A DNA stretch of 64,000 nt from Allodiplogaster sudhausi (lineage: Eukaryota > Nematoda > Chromadorea > Rhabditida > Diplogasteridae), in contig CALZFC010000259.1 in NCBI GenBank assembly GCA_945643635.1, positions 328,501 through 392,500 of the forward strand, in the 5' to 3' direction. Both the position numbers and the translations under genes were made by a program. Below, one piece after another: positions 10,964 to 20,678 of this stretch. Within the stretch, counting starts at the first letter, position 1, and each line of letters begins with the position of its first letter. The notes under the pieces are model-generated. The model searched no databases. It had not been told where the DNA came from and saw only the letters and a list, made by a program, of their open reading frames with translations.

Positions 10964-13900
10964 ATGGGTGGCCCGTTCCTCAAGGAGAAGCTAAACTCTG
11001 TGAAGTCAACGGCGTCTGGGAGCCGCAGCGATTTGTTAGTAGGGAAATACTTTCATCTTTGACCTGTGGAGACTTCTGATGCGTTGTAGGGAAACCCGAG
11101 TCGAATTTGCCTGAGGGGAAACTGGCTGGGGTTGCGTTTATTCTTCAAGAAGGAAACTAGTATAGAGCACCAAACAAATTTGGAAGCATTTTCTAGCCAG
11201 ATGGCTTGCGATCTCATCGGAGCAACATATTTTCGAAAGTCAAAAGCAGCCAGAGCAGAGCAGAAAAGTTTGTGGAAATGAGCGATGTAAGCGGCCTATT
11301 TAAAAGACAAAATGAAGAGCAACCACCCACCGCTCGCAGTGGGCTTGAAAGTGAACTTGAAATAAAAAAAATTAATGAGCTTTCTTTCGCCGCTCAAATA
11401 CCCGCGTGATTGGGGGAATGCAAATCATAACGAGAAACGTGAGAATCGCTTGGCTACGTGGTATTTTAAGATTTTAAATTAGCTTTCATATTAATTACAG
11501 GTCAGCAACTCCGCCGTCTTATTCAGTCGAGGAGAATTCGCGTGGACAGCTGGTATGTCGTTTTTAAGGAACCTACTATTTGCTAAGTTAAGCAGAAGTT
11601 TAAGGTTGAATGCTAAGGTTTAATTCTAAATAAAAACTAATTAACTAAATATTAAGGTTAACCGTGGCCATCGCGTTGTGTGGCCGAACAGACGTAGCAA
11701 CAGCGCCGAATACGAGTCGTTCGAAGGGAATTACAGGTGCCCCTCGTCTTCAACTGTTCCCTCGCCCACCCCTCTCTCTCTCTCTCTCTCTCTTTCTATC
11801 TCTCTCTCTCCCTCTCTCTCCGTTACTCATCTCTATCTCTCACTCCCATTCTCTTCCAGCGCGACATCTGTCGATTCCTCGATCTTCTCTCCGTCGCTTC
11901 GAAAGAGCCCGAAGCCGCGTCGCGGTCGTAACGAGACGCGTCGCGGTCAGAGCGTGACGCGTCGCGGTCAGAGCGTGTCGAGTCGCAGTCAGAGTGAGCC
12001 GCATAGCGATCGTCTCTCTCGCTGCTCCCATCCGAGCACGAAGTGAATTTGAAGTTAAAAAAAAAGCTTTCTTTCGTTGCTCAAAGACCCGTGTGATTGG
12101 GGAATGAAAAAATTATGTGGAAAATGGGAATCGTTGGCGACTTGATATTTACAGACTTTTTTTAGTCGAGCGATTACTTCATTTACAGGTCAGGAACGCC
12201 GCCGTCTTATTCGGTCGAGGAAAATTCGCGTGGACAGCTGGTATGTCTTTCTAACAATAACGGCCTTATTCTAGTTTAGTTAAGAATTTTCAGGTTAAAT
12301 TCTAAGTAATTAACTAATCCTAATTAATTGATTAATTCTTAAGGTTAATCGTGGCCATCGCGTTGTGTGGCCGAACAGACGGAGCAACAGCGCCGAGTAC
12401 GAGTCATTCGATGGGAATTACAGGTGTCTCTCTTTTCTTCTCTCACCCTCCTTTCTCTCTTTCTCTCTCTCTCTCTCTGTCTCTCTCTCTCTCTCCGTTA
12501 CTCATCTTCATCTCTCCCATTCTCTTCCAGCGCGACATCTATCGGTTCGTCGATCTTTTCGCAGTCGCTTCGAAAGAGCCCGAAGTCGCGTCGCGGTCGT
12601 GACGAGACGCGTCGCGGTCAGAGCGTGACGCGTCGCGGTCGTAACGAGACGCGTCGCAACGAGACGCGTCGCGGTCAGAGCGTGTCGAGTCGCAGTCAGA
12701 GTGATCCGCGTAGCGGTCGTCTCTCCCGCTGCTCTCATACGAGCACGAAGAGTGGCATCACCGTGTACAGCGGCGCATCAGACGAATCCGAGGTGGTAAT
12801 GAGAAGAATTCACAATCAGGAAATTATTAAGATACGTAAATACAATGAGAAAGACATAATAATAATTGGAAAGGAGAAGAAGAAGAGGTTGAATTTTAAA
12901 AAAATCATATATAATTGTAGCACTTCGAGAACGATGCGATCCGCTGCAAGACTTGCGTCCAGAAGGGAGGAGCTGGCCAGCAGGCCAGTACCGTACTCAT
13001 TTTGTGATACTGCAGAATTTAGTACCGTACACTTTCTGGGATACTGTAGAATTTAGAGATCCTAGTTGCTGTAGATTAACATTGAAAATAAAAAAAAGTA
13101 AATTTCAGAAGGGTAACAGCGATGAGGTGAGCCGCAAGACTGGATCTAGCATGAGTGGCACGGGTCTCGAGGTGAGTACCGTAATCCTAGCTAGTACTGT
13201 AAGCCTAGCAAGTGCATACAACGAGTTATGATGCTAGTTACAGCAGAAGTTTGTCCGAATTCCATGCAGGGGATTAGATTTGAAAAAAAGTAAGAAAAAA
13301 GGCTATAATCCTAAAAAAAGAAAGCATCAACGTTTTGTATAAAATTTCAGTCGAACACGACGAGTGCCTCAGTCAATGACGAGAATCTCTTCACCGTCTT
13401 CGCGGGCGCTCCGCTGTCGGCCGAGGCGGTCGAGGCGCGCCTTCAGCGGTCGAAGGATTTCTTTTATCTTTTTTAATTTTAATTAATTAGTTGTCAATTT
13501 ATTTATTTTTCTCTGAATACTTTATTGGAGACTTTAGAAAACAAATGAAGAAGAAACGCCTCATTTACAGTCCTGGCCACTTTCTCCTCTACTACCGCGC
13601 GCCGAAGCGCCTTCAGGCGGCAATCGATCTCTACGTGGCGGTCAAGCGGGACAATGGAGAGGTGGACAAATTTCGAAGAAAAATTAATGTAGTTAAAACT
13701 ATGAAAATAAAATACTAGCTTGAAGAATATGATGGAATAAAAGTATTCATTGTCCAAAGTAAGTTATTATTGAGTTATATTCCAGATCGATCACGGCCAA
13801 GTCGTCTCGAGCTTTTCCGCTGAGACGGAAATTTCCACGTACGCGCTTCACTTTGACAATGCGCCTTCTGCTCGCACCGTAAGAGTTTTTTTCTCTTTCT

Positions 13901-14071
13901 CAAAGCAAGAAAAGAATTAAAATATTAAAGAATAATATAAGTAATAAAAACAAATATAAAACAAATTTGCAGTTTCCCGACATCATGTCGCTCGTGGCCT
14001 ACATGGAGGAGCAGAAGACAAAGCTGCGCCGCACGACGGCGCCCAAGGGACTCTCCGTCCGTCGCTCCTAG
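10964..14071 (+). CDS. Arg/Ser-rich protein with C-terminal SH2-like domain
   Basis: Exons: 10964-11034, 11501-11552, 11657-11736, [11860-12046], 12189-12240, 12344-12423, 12531-12795, 12921-12983, 13109-13171, 13351-13448, 13571-13661, 13786-13878, 13973-14071. Without the bracketed exon, which ends in TGA, the product is 368 residues. N-terminal half: Ser-rich, with repeated ETRRGQSV/TRRGQSV. C-terminal 100 residues read as an SH2 fold: APLSAEAVEARLQRPGHFLLYYR (helix A and the FLVR-like strand, with FLLYYR in place of FLVRES), then AIDLYVAVKRDNG, YALHFDNAP and FPDIMSLVAYM (the F-SL-LV-Y segment). The usual FLVR arginine is shifted, so phosphotyrosine binding is uncertain. Odd: exons 2-4 are tandemly duplicated, and one intron seems to use a GC donor (12984). 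I infer an SH2-like adaptor and cannot name an orthologue. Confidence 0.75.
11501..12740 (+). repeat. About 690-bp tandem duplication of exons 2-4 in the SH2-like gene
   Basis: 11501-12046 and 12189-12738 are the same three-exon block with matching introns, including a CT-rich intron in each copy. Copy 1 exon 4 ends 'agcacgaagtga' (stop), whereas copy 2 reads through 'agcacgaagagtggc'. Inside exon 4, an 'acgcgtcgcggtcagagcgtg' type 21-bp coding repeat has expanded further in copy 2. Confidence 0.9.
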
Positions 14072-14369
14072 ACCCCTCCGCGCCCGATCGGGTCCCTCCT
14101 AGTCCCTCCTCGACCTCCCGGCCTAAATGTTCTCCAGGGTCTAAGGCCCATCAGACCCTCTCCCATTTCCAGCCCAGTTTGTGTGTATATATATATAAAG
14201 TTTTGTTATTTAAATTGTTGTTGTCTTTCCACAAATGGAATGCGCGATTTGAATTATGTAGAGTTGACTCGAATCAGATCGATTCTTGAGAGAGGAAGAG
14301 AACAAATTGGAAAGAACGAAGTGTCAAGGAGTCGCTCTTGGTTGTCTTGAGATGGCGTTGGCCATCGTC

Positions 14370-14370
<1 letters not shown>
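14072..14370 (+). other. 3' flank of the SH2-like gene, a duplicated segment
   Basis: Contains 'gcgcccgatcgggtccctcc' just after the stop, 'tctccagggtctaaggccca', a short (TA)n and 'aagttttgttatttaaattg'. The same order is found at 28795-29110 (+) and, reversed, at 27105-27696, which shows that this 3' end was copied twice. Confidence 0.75.
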
Positions 14371-14402
<32 letters not shown>

Positions 14403-14560
14403 ACAGATAGAGAGAGAGTAGAGAGGCGAAAGCGAGGAGAGAGAGACAGCGAGGAGAGAGAGAGAAAAGGGAGCGAGAGAAAGAGAGAGAGAAAGAGAAA
14501 GAAAAAGAGAGAGAGAAAAGGGAGAGAGAGAGAAAGAAAAAGAGATAGAGAGAATAGTAG
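14371..14560 (+). repeat. (GA)n tract
   Basis: Interrupted GA repeats between the 3' flank of the SH2-like gene and dispersed repeat R1. Confidence 0.9.
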
Positions 14561-15290
14561 AAAGATAAGCCCATCTCACTTTACTAAAAAGCATACTATT
14601 GATTTCGTTTCCCTGCAGAAAGAAAGTTTATGCTTTACTACGAACACGAGCAGATTAATGATGAAGGAAAAATGCCAAGAAAATGGCGAGAAAAAAAGCT
14701 TATTCGATATTGTTTGTATTACTATAACTGTGGAAAGGCTTTTGTTTAATTAAAATAAAAGCAGTTAGGCTATAATGATTATTACCTTATCGCCGCCACA
14801 TAATACCTATGCATTTAATTTAACTACTTTAATTTATTTTATTTCGACGCAGTCTCTTACCAGATCTCTGCGTTCAAATCACATGAACCTTTAGCACATT
14901 CGCCCACCGGTAAACCACCGTGAGGGTAGGCAATGAAACCAGCAAAAGGGCACAAAATCAACATAGACTCCATTTCAAGAAACTAGACGAACATTGGTAA
15001 ACTTTATTTTAAAAAAAAATGTGGATGGGCTTTATTATTGTTTACAATTAGCTAAACGATTGATATGAATATTGCAATATCGCCGTCTATAATAGCTGTT
15101 AAAATTGTGGGTTTATTAATATCTTATTGTTTTTAATAAAAATTTAAATATTACGAAAGACAAAAACTGACAACAACTCTTTACCTTTCCTATGAGATCG
15201 CTCGTAAAACTGCAGTTTTATTTAAAAAAAAAAAGATTATTATTTCTAATACATTTAAATAATATTTAATGAACATAAATACTAAAGGAC
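14560..15290 (+). repeat. Dispersed repeat R1, copy A
   Basis: Begins 'agcccatctcacttta', then 'attgatttcgtttccc', 'attaccttatcgccgcc', 'caccggtaaaccaccgtgag' and 'cctttcctatgagatcgctc', in the same order as copies at 17640-18220 and 28070-28790 and a reversed copy at about 34080-34850. No terminal repeats or coding capacity are obvious. It behaves like a non-autonomous transposon or segmental repeat of about 0.7 kb. Confidence 0.8.
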
Positions 15291-15347
15291 AAAAAGAATT
15301 ACTAAGCCTGAAGACCTGGCCCACCCGAGCGCACCACAATACTGCAG

Positions 15348-15351
<4 letters not shown>

Positions 15352-15398
<47 letters not shown>
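15352..15398 (+). repeat. (GA)n run
   Basis: Pure GA repeat within the repeat-rich intergenic block. 15300-15340 on the minus strand could hold a short terminal exon (a pyrimidine stretch and 'tgcag', then a 12-codon open end), but nothing supports it. Confidence 0.8.
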
Positions 15399-15399
<1 letters not shown>

Positions 15400-15539
15400 A
15401 GCGATAGTTGCTCTCGCGTGTGCCCATGTGTTCAAGACGATCCACTGAGCTGCGCAATGCTACTCTATTCCTTTGGGCAAGTCTCCTCATTCTCGAACAC
15501 TTGCCTCACAATCTGGCCCGATCTCACGGGTTCTTTCTT

Positions 15540-15694
15540 TCTCCATATCTCCCTCTCTCTCTCCTCTATCTCTCTCACGGGTTCTTTCTTTCTTTCTATG
15601 TGTCTCAATCTCTCTCTCTCTCCTCTATCTCTCTCTCACTGGTTCTTTCTTTCTTTCTCTCTCTCTCTCTGTATCTCCCTCTTTCTTCTCTTTC

Positions 15695-15748
<54 letters not shown>

Positions 15749-15870
15749 ATTCTCTCTCCCCATCTCTCTCCTTCTCTCTCTTCCTTCTCCAAAAGCTCGC
15801 CCTCTGTCTCTCACTTTCTCTCTCTACTCTCTCTCTCTATCTTTCTCTCTCCCTCTCTCATGCTTGAACT
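15540..15870 (+). repeat. (CT)n tract
   Basis: More than 300 bases of CT repeat, with 'cacgggttctttctttc' duplicated near its left end (15525-15600). Confidence 0.9.
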
Positions 15871-16180
15871 CGCTCGCTCTCACCAGCAGTTTCTTTTTCA
15901 TCTGCACAAATCGGAAGGATAGAAATAGACCGCATACTTTCGGGTGCATGTAATTTCCAGCCGTTCCAAAAACATCCCGTGGTTTTACCACTCTTACTTG
16001 CTAAATATGATAGGATGATGGAAGAGGGTCGATTAGACCTCGATTCTGGGGTCAAATAAATTTAGAATTAAGTATGAAATAAATAAATAAGCAAAAAAAG
16101 AAGTAAATGAATAAGTAAATAAATAAATAAATAGTAAATAAAAAAATAAAGTAAAATAATAAAAAAAATAAAAAGAAACC
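15871..16180. other. Spacer with A-rich run
   Basis: Contains no recognised gene. 16070-16180 is an 'aaataaataa'-type A-rich run. Confidence 0.5.
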
Positions 16181-16185
16181 CACGT

Positions 16186-16257
16186 AAACGTATCCGTGTT
16201 GTAGATCGGCACGACGAGTTGGGTTTGAAAGACGGCTTTGACGGTTGAGCCGGTTGT
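16186..16257 (-). other. Possible minus-strand exon, or a repeated sequence
   Basis: On the minus strand one frame reads VFQTQLVVPIYNTDTFTW, which looks protein-like. The right half (about 16212-16257) recurs at 18534-18575 and 18767-18812 inside other repeats, so it may be repeat sequence that is open by chance. No clear acceptor fits the phase of the exon at 16491. Confidence 0.25.
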
Positions 16258-16329
16258 ATGAATAATAATAATTATTATTTATATAAATATATTTACAATT
16301 AGTTTTCTCCCCCGTATCTACATATTTAG

Positions 16330-16475
16330 AAAGGGAGAAAGAGAGAGAGCAAGGGATTGAGAGAAAGAGAGATGCAGAGAAAGCGATAGAGAAAGAGAGA
16401 GAGCGAGAGCCAGAGAGAGAGAGAGAGATAGAAACAGAGGAAACGAGAGAGAAAGAGAGAGAGAAAGATACAAAG
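16330..16475 (+). repeat. (GA)n tract
   Basis: Interrupted GA run. Its left 70 bases recur at 18638-18700 as part of a duplicated block. Confidence 0.85.
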
Positions 16476-16490
16476 GAAAAATAAGCTGAC

Positions 16491-16811
16491 CGGCTTGACG
16501 TACCACCATCCGGTGGCATACTTGTCCGAGTCGGGATTCAGGCCGACGATGGTGTCAGTGGCCAGCTGAGGCGAGAGTGCGAGGTGCGGGGCAGAGAGGA
16601 AGCCCGCGAACGGAAGACGAGTAATTCAAATTTGAAATTCCCGCCAAATTGATTTGGTGATCCAATATTTTACATTAAGACCTTTCACAGTCTAATATGT
16701 AGTTTAATTATATAGCTGAAAAGGTTTCTGCATATGTACATATGAGCAGTCATGTTTATGTTCAAAAAAACTGTTTTTTTTTACATTTCATATTTTAAAT
16801 GTTATATACTT

Positions 16812-16860
<49 letters not shown>

Positions 16861-17036
16861 GTAAATAGATAATTTTATTTTATAATTTTTAAACATATGA
16901 TATAAAAATATTACTATACCCGGCAGACATCGCAGCGGCACGATGCCGTGCGGGATGGTATCCGCGCACTCGTCGCCCATGTCCCATGGATGGTAGCGAT
17001 GCGAGGGAGGGCATGCCGGCCACGATGGGAAGTAGT
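16491..17036 (-). CDS. Fragments of an unidentified minus-strand gene
   Basis: Two exon-like blocks. Block 1, from 17036 down to about 16923, opens after 'ttag' and reads DYFPSWPACPPSHRYHPWDM followed by GDECADTIPHGIVPLRC. Block 2, 16565 down to 16491, opens after a pyrimidine-rich 'cctcag', closes at 'ccg|gtcagc' and reads LATDTIVGLNPDSDKYATGW then WYVKP. Codon use is GC-rich like the real exons here, in contrast to the surrounding AT-rich DNA. The cysteines suggest a secreted or luminal protein. I do not recognise the family. The phases of the two blocks do not join directly, so an exon is missing or the gene is broken. Confidence 0.4.
16816..16862. repeat. (TA)n microsatellite
   Basis: Run of TA dinucleotides with a single interruption. 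Confidence 0.95.
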
Positions 17037-17640
17037 CCTAATTAATCACAGTTATTAATTAGTTAATTAATTAATTAATTAACTTTTAATTTAAAGAAGG
17101 GCGATCATCGAATAGTCGTTCATGATATACGAAACATTTTGAATAGTATTTAGGAATAGTTTTGGGCATTTAGATAAAGAATATGCACATGACTTTGAGC
17201 GCATGTTACTATATTTTCGGAAATCGCCCTCCGTTAATATATTTGTATATTTGATGATAAAAAATTATTAAATGGATAGTACATGCATCTAAAGATTGAT
17301 TTTTTTGGCATCAATATAGGCAAAAAAGTCGAACGCTACACCGTTAATCATGTTTTATCGACATTATTAGATATGCGAAAAAGGTGGTTCGCATGCCCAG
17401 TAAGAAGTGATATATCCAGAGTACTTACAATTAGCGAATGACGATATCATCAGAGCGATGAGGCGTGTTTATAGAAGTAATCAAATATCAAAATGCTAGA
17501 GACCGGTAATAAATGCTTAAATTGTTCGTATGTCATGCTAAATATTGAACGATTATACCGATTTCTCAATGTTATGTAAGTTATAAAGCCGGACGGTTTT
17601 ACTTCCTAATTAGGCTAGGCCTAATATGAAGTTGTAAAAA
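17037..17640. other. AT-rich spacer
   Basis: Contains an 'attaattaattaatt' run at 17040-17085. I see no gene. Confidence 0.5.
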
Positions 17641-18220
17641 ATTCCAAGAAAAGTTGCTAGAAAAAATTCTATTTGCAATAGTTTTTATTAGTTTAATTGT
17701 TGAAGGGCTTTTCTTAATTAAAATTAAAGCACTGAGAAGATAATGACGGTTACCTTATCGCCGCCTCAAAGAAGATCTACTTAATTTTATTTTATTTCCA
17801 AGCGGCCTCTTACTATGCTTCGAATCGCATGAATCTTTGAAGGTGCAAATTAACACATTCGCCGACCGGTAAACCACCGTGAGGCGAGACATAAATCAAG
17901 AAAAGGATAGTATTTGCTATTTCCTTGGAGAAAAGAGTCAGATATTTCTTCTTCTTGTTATATTTTATCTTGATTAACCGTACCCAAATTTGAACCATAA
18001 AGCAACCGCGTTATTAATAATAAATAGCCTCTAAGATTTCGGGGTTTATTAATACCTAATTATCTTTAAAATAAATTTAAATATTACAAAAGACAAAATA
18101 CCGACGACAACCTTTCCTATGAGATGCTTGTATCGCTCGTAAAACTGGCGTTTTATTAATAATAGGTCGTTATTTTAAATAAATTTAAATATTATTTAAT
18201 GAACAAATCATAAGAGACAA
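17640..18220 (+). repeat. Dispersed repeat R1, copy B
   Basis: Shares with copy A 'gttaccttatcgccgcc', 'gaccggtaaaccaccgtgag', 'ggggtttattaatacc' and 'cctatgagatgcttgta' in order. It is closer to copy C in the middle ('agaaaaggatagtatttgc'). Confidence 0.8.
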
Positions 18221-18369
18221 AATTAATTGTTGCTGTTGAGGCCTAAAAATGGCTCAATTCGCGAACGAAAAAATGGACCAATCGGTTTTGCCTTTCGCCA
18301 TGCTGTTATATCATCTACAATCTAAAGAACATCGGTGCAATTTTGTTCAGAATTTTGTATCATTGAAAT

Positions 18370-18980
18370 GAACTAAAAGTTGAGAAAAGAGGGAAGGTAA
18401 GAAAGAGAGTTAAAACAGTAGTTAATGTAACTGTAGAAAAGTGTTTTGATAAATGCTGGAAACGACACGGATTGATGGGCACCACCTTGCAAGCTTGTCT
18501 TTCCTTACCCTGAATCTCTCTGAGTGGCTGATGGGTTTGAAAGACGGCTTTGACGGTTGAGCCGGTTGTATGAATAATAATAATAATTATTTATATAAAT
18601 ATATTTACAACTAGTTTTCTCCCCCGTATCTACATATTTAGAAAGGGAGAAAGAGAGAGAGCAAGGGATTGAGAGAAAGAGAGATGCAGAGAAAGCGACA
18701 CGGATTGATGGGCACCACCTTGCAAGCTTGTCTTTCCTGACCCTGAATCTCTCTGAGTGGCTGATGGGTTTGAAAGACGGCTTTGACGGTTGAGCCGGTT
18801 GTATGAATAATAATTGTTGTATGAATAATAATTATAATAATTGAGAAAGAGAGTTAAAACAGTAGTTAATGTAACTGTAGAAAAGTGTTTTGATAAATGC
18901 TGGAAACGACAGGGATTGATGGGCACCACCTTGCAAGCTTGTCTTTCCTTACCCTGAATCTCTCTGAGTGGCTGATGAGA
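18370..18980 (+). repeat. Nested tandem duplications, about 150-bp unit
   Basis: A block with 'gagagttaaaacagtagtta', 'tgctggaaacgacacggatt' and 'gcaccaccttgcaagcttgt' occurs at 18395-18530 and 18842-18975, with a partial copy at 18700-18765. They alternate with copies of 16212-16390 ('gggtttgaaagacggctttg' and the following GA run). It is a mosaic produced by repeated local copying. Confidence 0.8.
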
Positions 18981-19184
18981 TGAGAAAGACAAGCAGAAGA
19001 GGAAGATTTGCAACGGAGAACATGATGCCTGACGCAAATTTGAACGTTTTTTTAAAAATAAATATTTAACCTTAATTGATTAACCATATACATATACATA
19101 TGTATGTATGTAACACACAGGTAAAAATATAAATGTATTAACTGTAAGACGTCGATTAGGAAAACTAGTGACTTAACGGTAATG

Positions 19185-19385
19185 GCCACTGATTGTGAGT
19201 CCATGGTTGTCTTTCTTCGTCTTCCTTCAGAAGAAGGCTCTCCGACTCTGTTCTCAATTCCAGGGAGAAGAAAGTCCCCGTTTGAATGGAAGCTTTTCTC
19301 TTAATCTCTTGACAAAATCTATATGTGAAGAAACTGGCCGGTAGTTTTGCATGTCGCCACACATTAATATGTATAATGTGCTGAG
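19185..19385 (+). repeat. Dispersed repeat R2, copy 1
   Basis: 'tggttgtctttcttcgtctt', 'cagaagaaggctc', 'gactctgttctcaatt', 'gacaaaatct' and 'ttttgcatgtcgccacacat' recur in the same order at 27700-27900. Confidence 0.8.
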
Positions 19386-19652
19386 AAAAGATGATCATTC
19401 GTTCGAAAGATTGCTTATCATTATGCAGATTGGTTATCATTATCATATTCTTGCGCGAGCACACAGTGCTGAATTTGGTATTAGCTGATTATCCTTATAC
19501 ATTCAACGCGTATTATTTTAAGTAGTTGAATGATGCTGGACGACGATCCAAACCACGCAACCCTCTATGAAAATCTGCTTGTGCGAGGGAGTATTGGAAA
19601 TACATAGATGGAAGTAGTATCTCGGAAAATATGGGTAGAGTTTGCTCAAATC

Positions 19653-20525
19653 TTATTGTGATGTGGCGAGCTTTCGAATCCCCTCCGGGCACATCTTATA
19701 GATGAGCCAGCCGCCGTCTGTAGACGCGTCTTCAACGGGCATCTGCAAGGATGTATTCTTTTTCATTTCAAGGGGATCCGAACCCGACCACCCCGCCCAA
19801 TGGGCCCAACCCACTACCACCAGTCCATTTGCCAAGAGGTTACCCACACGACCATTCTCGGGGCGCACATTTCACACACAAAGAACATTGTCTTACAATC
19901 ATTGTCTTGAAGCCGTGGTCTTGAGAATTGCCTTAGACAAATTGTGTCTTGCAGGGAATTGTCTTACCCTCTCAAGACAATCTTCTTTGTGTGCACACGC
20001 CGGCTAATAATATGCTTATTTTTAAGTGCCATTTGAGCAGAAGGAAAAACCTGCGCAATCGCGCGCCAGAGCAACTTGCCGTAGCCGCCGCCGCGGTACT
20101 CTTGGAGAACGAAGAGATCTTCCATCTTCACGTACTGCAAGAAGAAGAAGAAGCTTTTTTCATTATATCTTTATGAGATTATTTCATTTACGTAGTCTTT
20201 AAACGGTTTTGTTAATATTTTAAAATAATTCACACTGACATCGCCGACCCATGTCGAGTAGGCAAAGCTGAAGATGACCATGCCGATGGCGGTGCCCTTT
20301 AGAATAGTTACATATATAAATTCAATTTTGAATTCGCGCCCTTTTTTCTGAATCGACAATTCGCGGGAAATTCGAATGAACTCTTTTCCTGGACAACCTT
20401 GAGCTCGAGCAGGAAGGCGCCGACGATCCCTCGCTCCATGGCGCGTCGTAGTAGCTTCGGCGTCGTGTGCAGTTCATCCGGGCATTCGTGATATTCGGCC
20501 AGGTCCTATAATTAGTAGTCTGCAC

Positions 20526-20568
<43 letters not shown>

Positions 20569-20634
20569 TTTTGAAGTGATGAATGAACCTGAAGGAGTTT
20601 GAAGAGCACATCAATGTCGTCGACAGTTGCTTTT
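19653..20634 (-). CDS. Spermidine/spermine N1-acetyltransferase-like (GNAT), internal gap
   Basis: Minus-strand exons, 5' to 3': 20634-20589 (KATVDDIDVLFKLLQ), 20505-20398 (DLAEYHECPDELHTTPKLLR...), 20296-20234 (AIGMVIFSFAYSTWVGDVS), 20134-20051 (YVKMEDLFVLQEYRGGGYGK...), 19742-19653 (MPVEDASTDGGWLIYKMCPE...IRKLATSQ, stop). Order and spacing follow animal SSAT/SAT enzymes. YRGGGYGK is the acetyl-CoA pyrophosphate-binding RGxGxG loop, and MEDLFV and GGWLIYKM match family-conserved strands. Family role: acetyl transfer from acetyl-CoA to polyamines or related amines in the cytosol. Odd: the segment of about 30 residues that normally lies between the RGxGxG helix and the C-terminus (with the conserved WN...FY motif) is not found. 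A foldback element occupies that intron. The initiator exon was not located. It may be a pseudogene. Confidence 0.7.
19873..19994. mobile_element. MITE-like foldback element in SAT-like intron
   Basis: Terminal inverted repeats 'cacacaaagaacattgtctt' (left) and 'aagacaatcttctttgtgtg' (right) with internal 'aagacaat' repeats. The termini resemble those of the element at 23242-23403. It lies just where the missing exon of the acetyltransferase should be. Confidence 0.65.
20529..20563. repeat. (TA)n microsatellite
   Basis: Perfect TA run in an intron of the acetyltransferase-like gene. Confidence 0.95.
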
Positions 20635-20678
20635 CTGACAGTTGCATTGAGAAATGATAGTGATTGCACGGCAATTCA

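Noticed and set aside
17965..18000. Spliced-leader RNA gene ('attaaccgtacccaaatttgaa' resembles the SL1 core)
   Set aside because: Match is partial, no donor follows it, and no Sm site or snRNA-type promoter is visible; it lies inside dispersed repeat R1.
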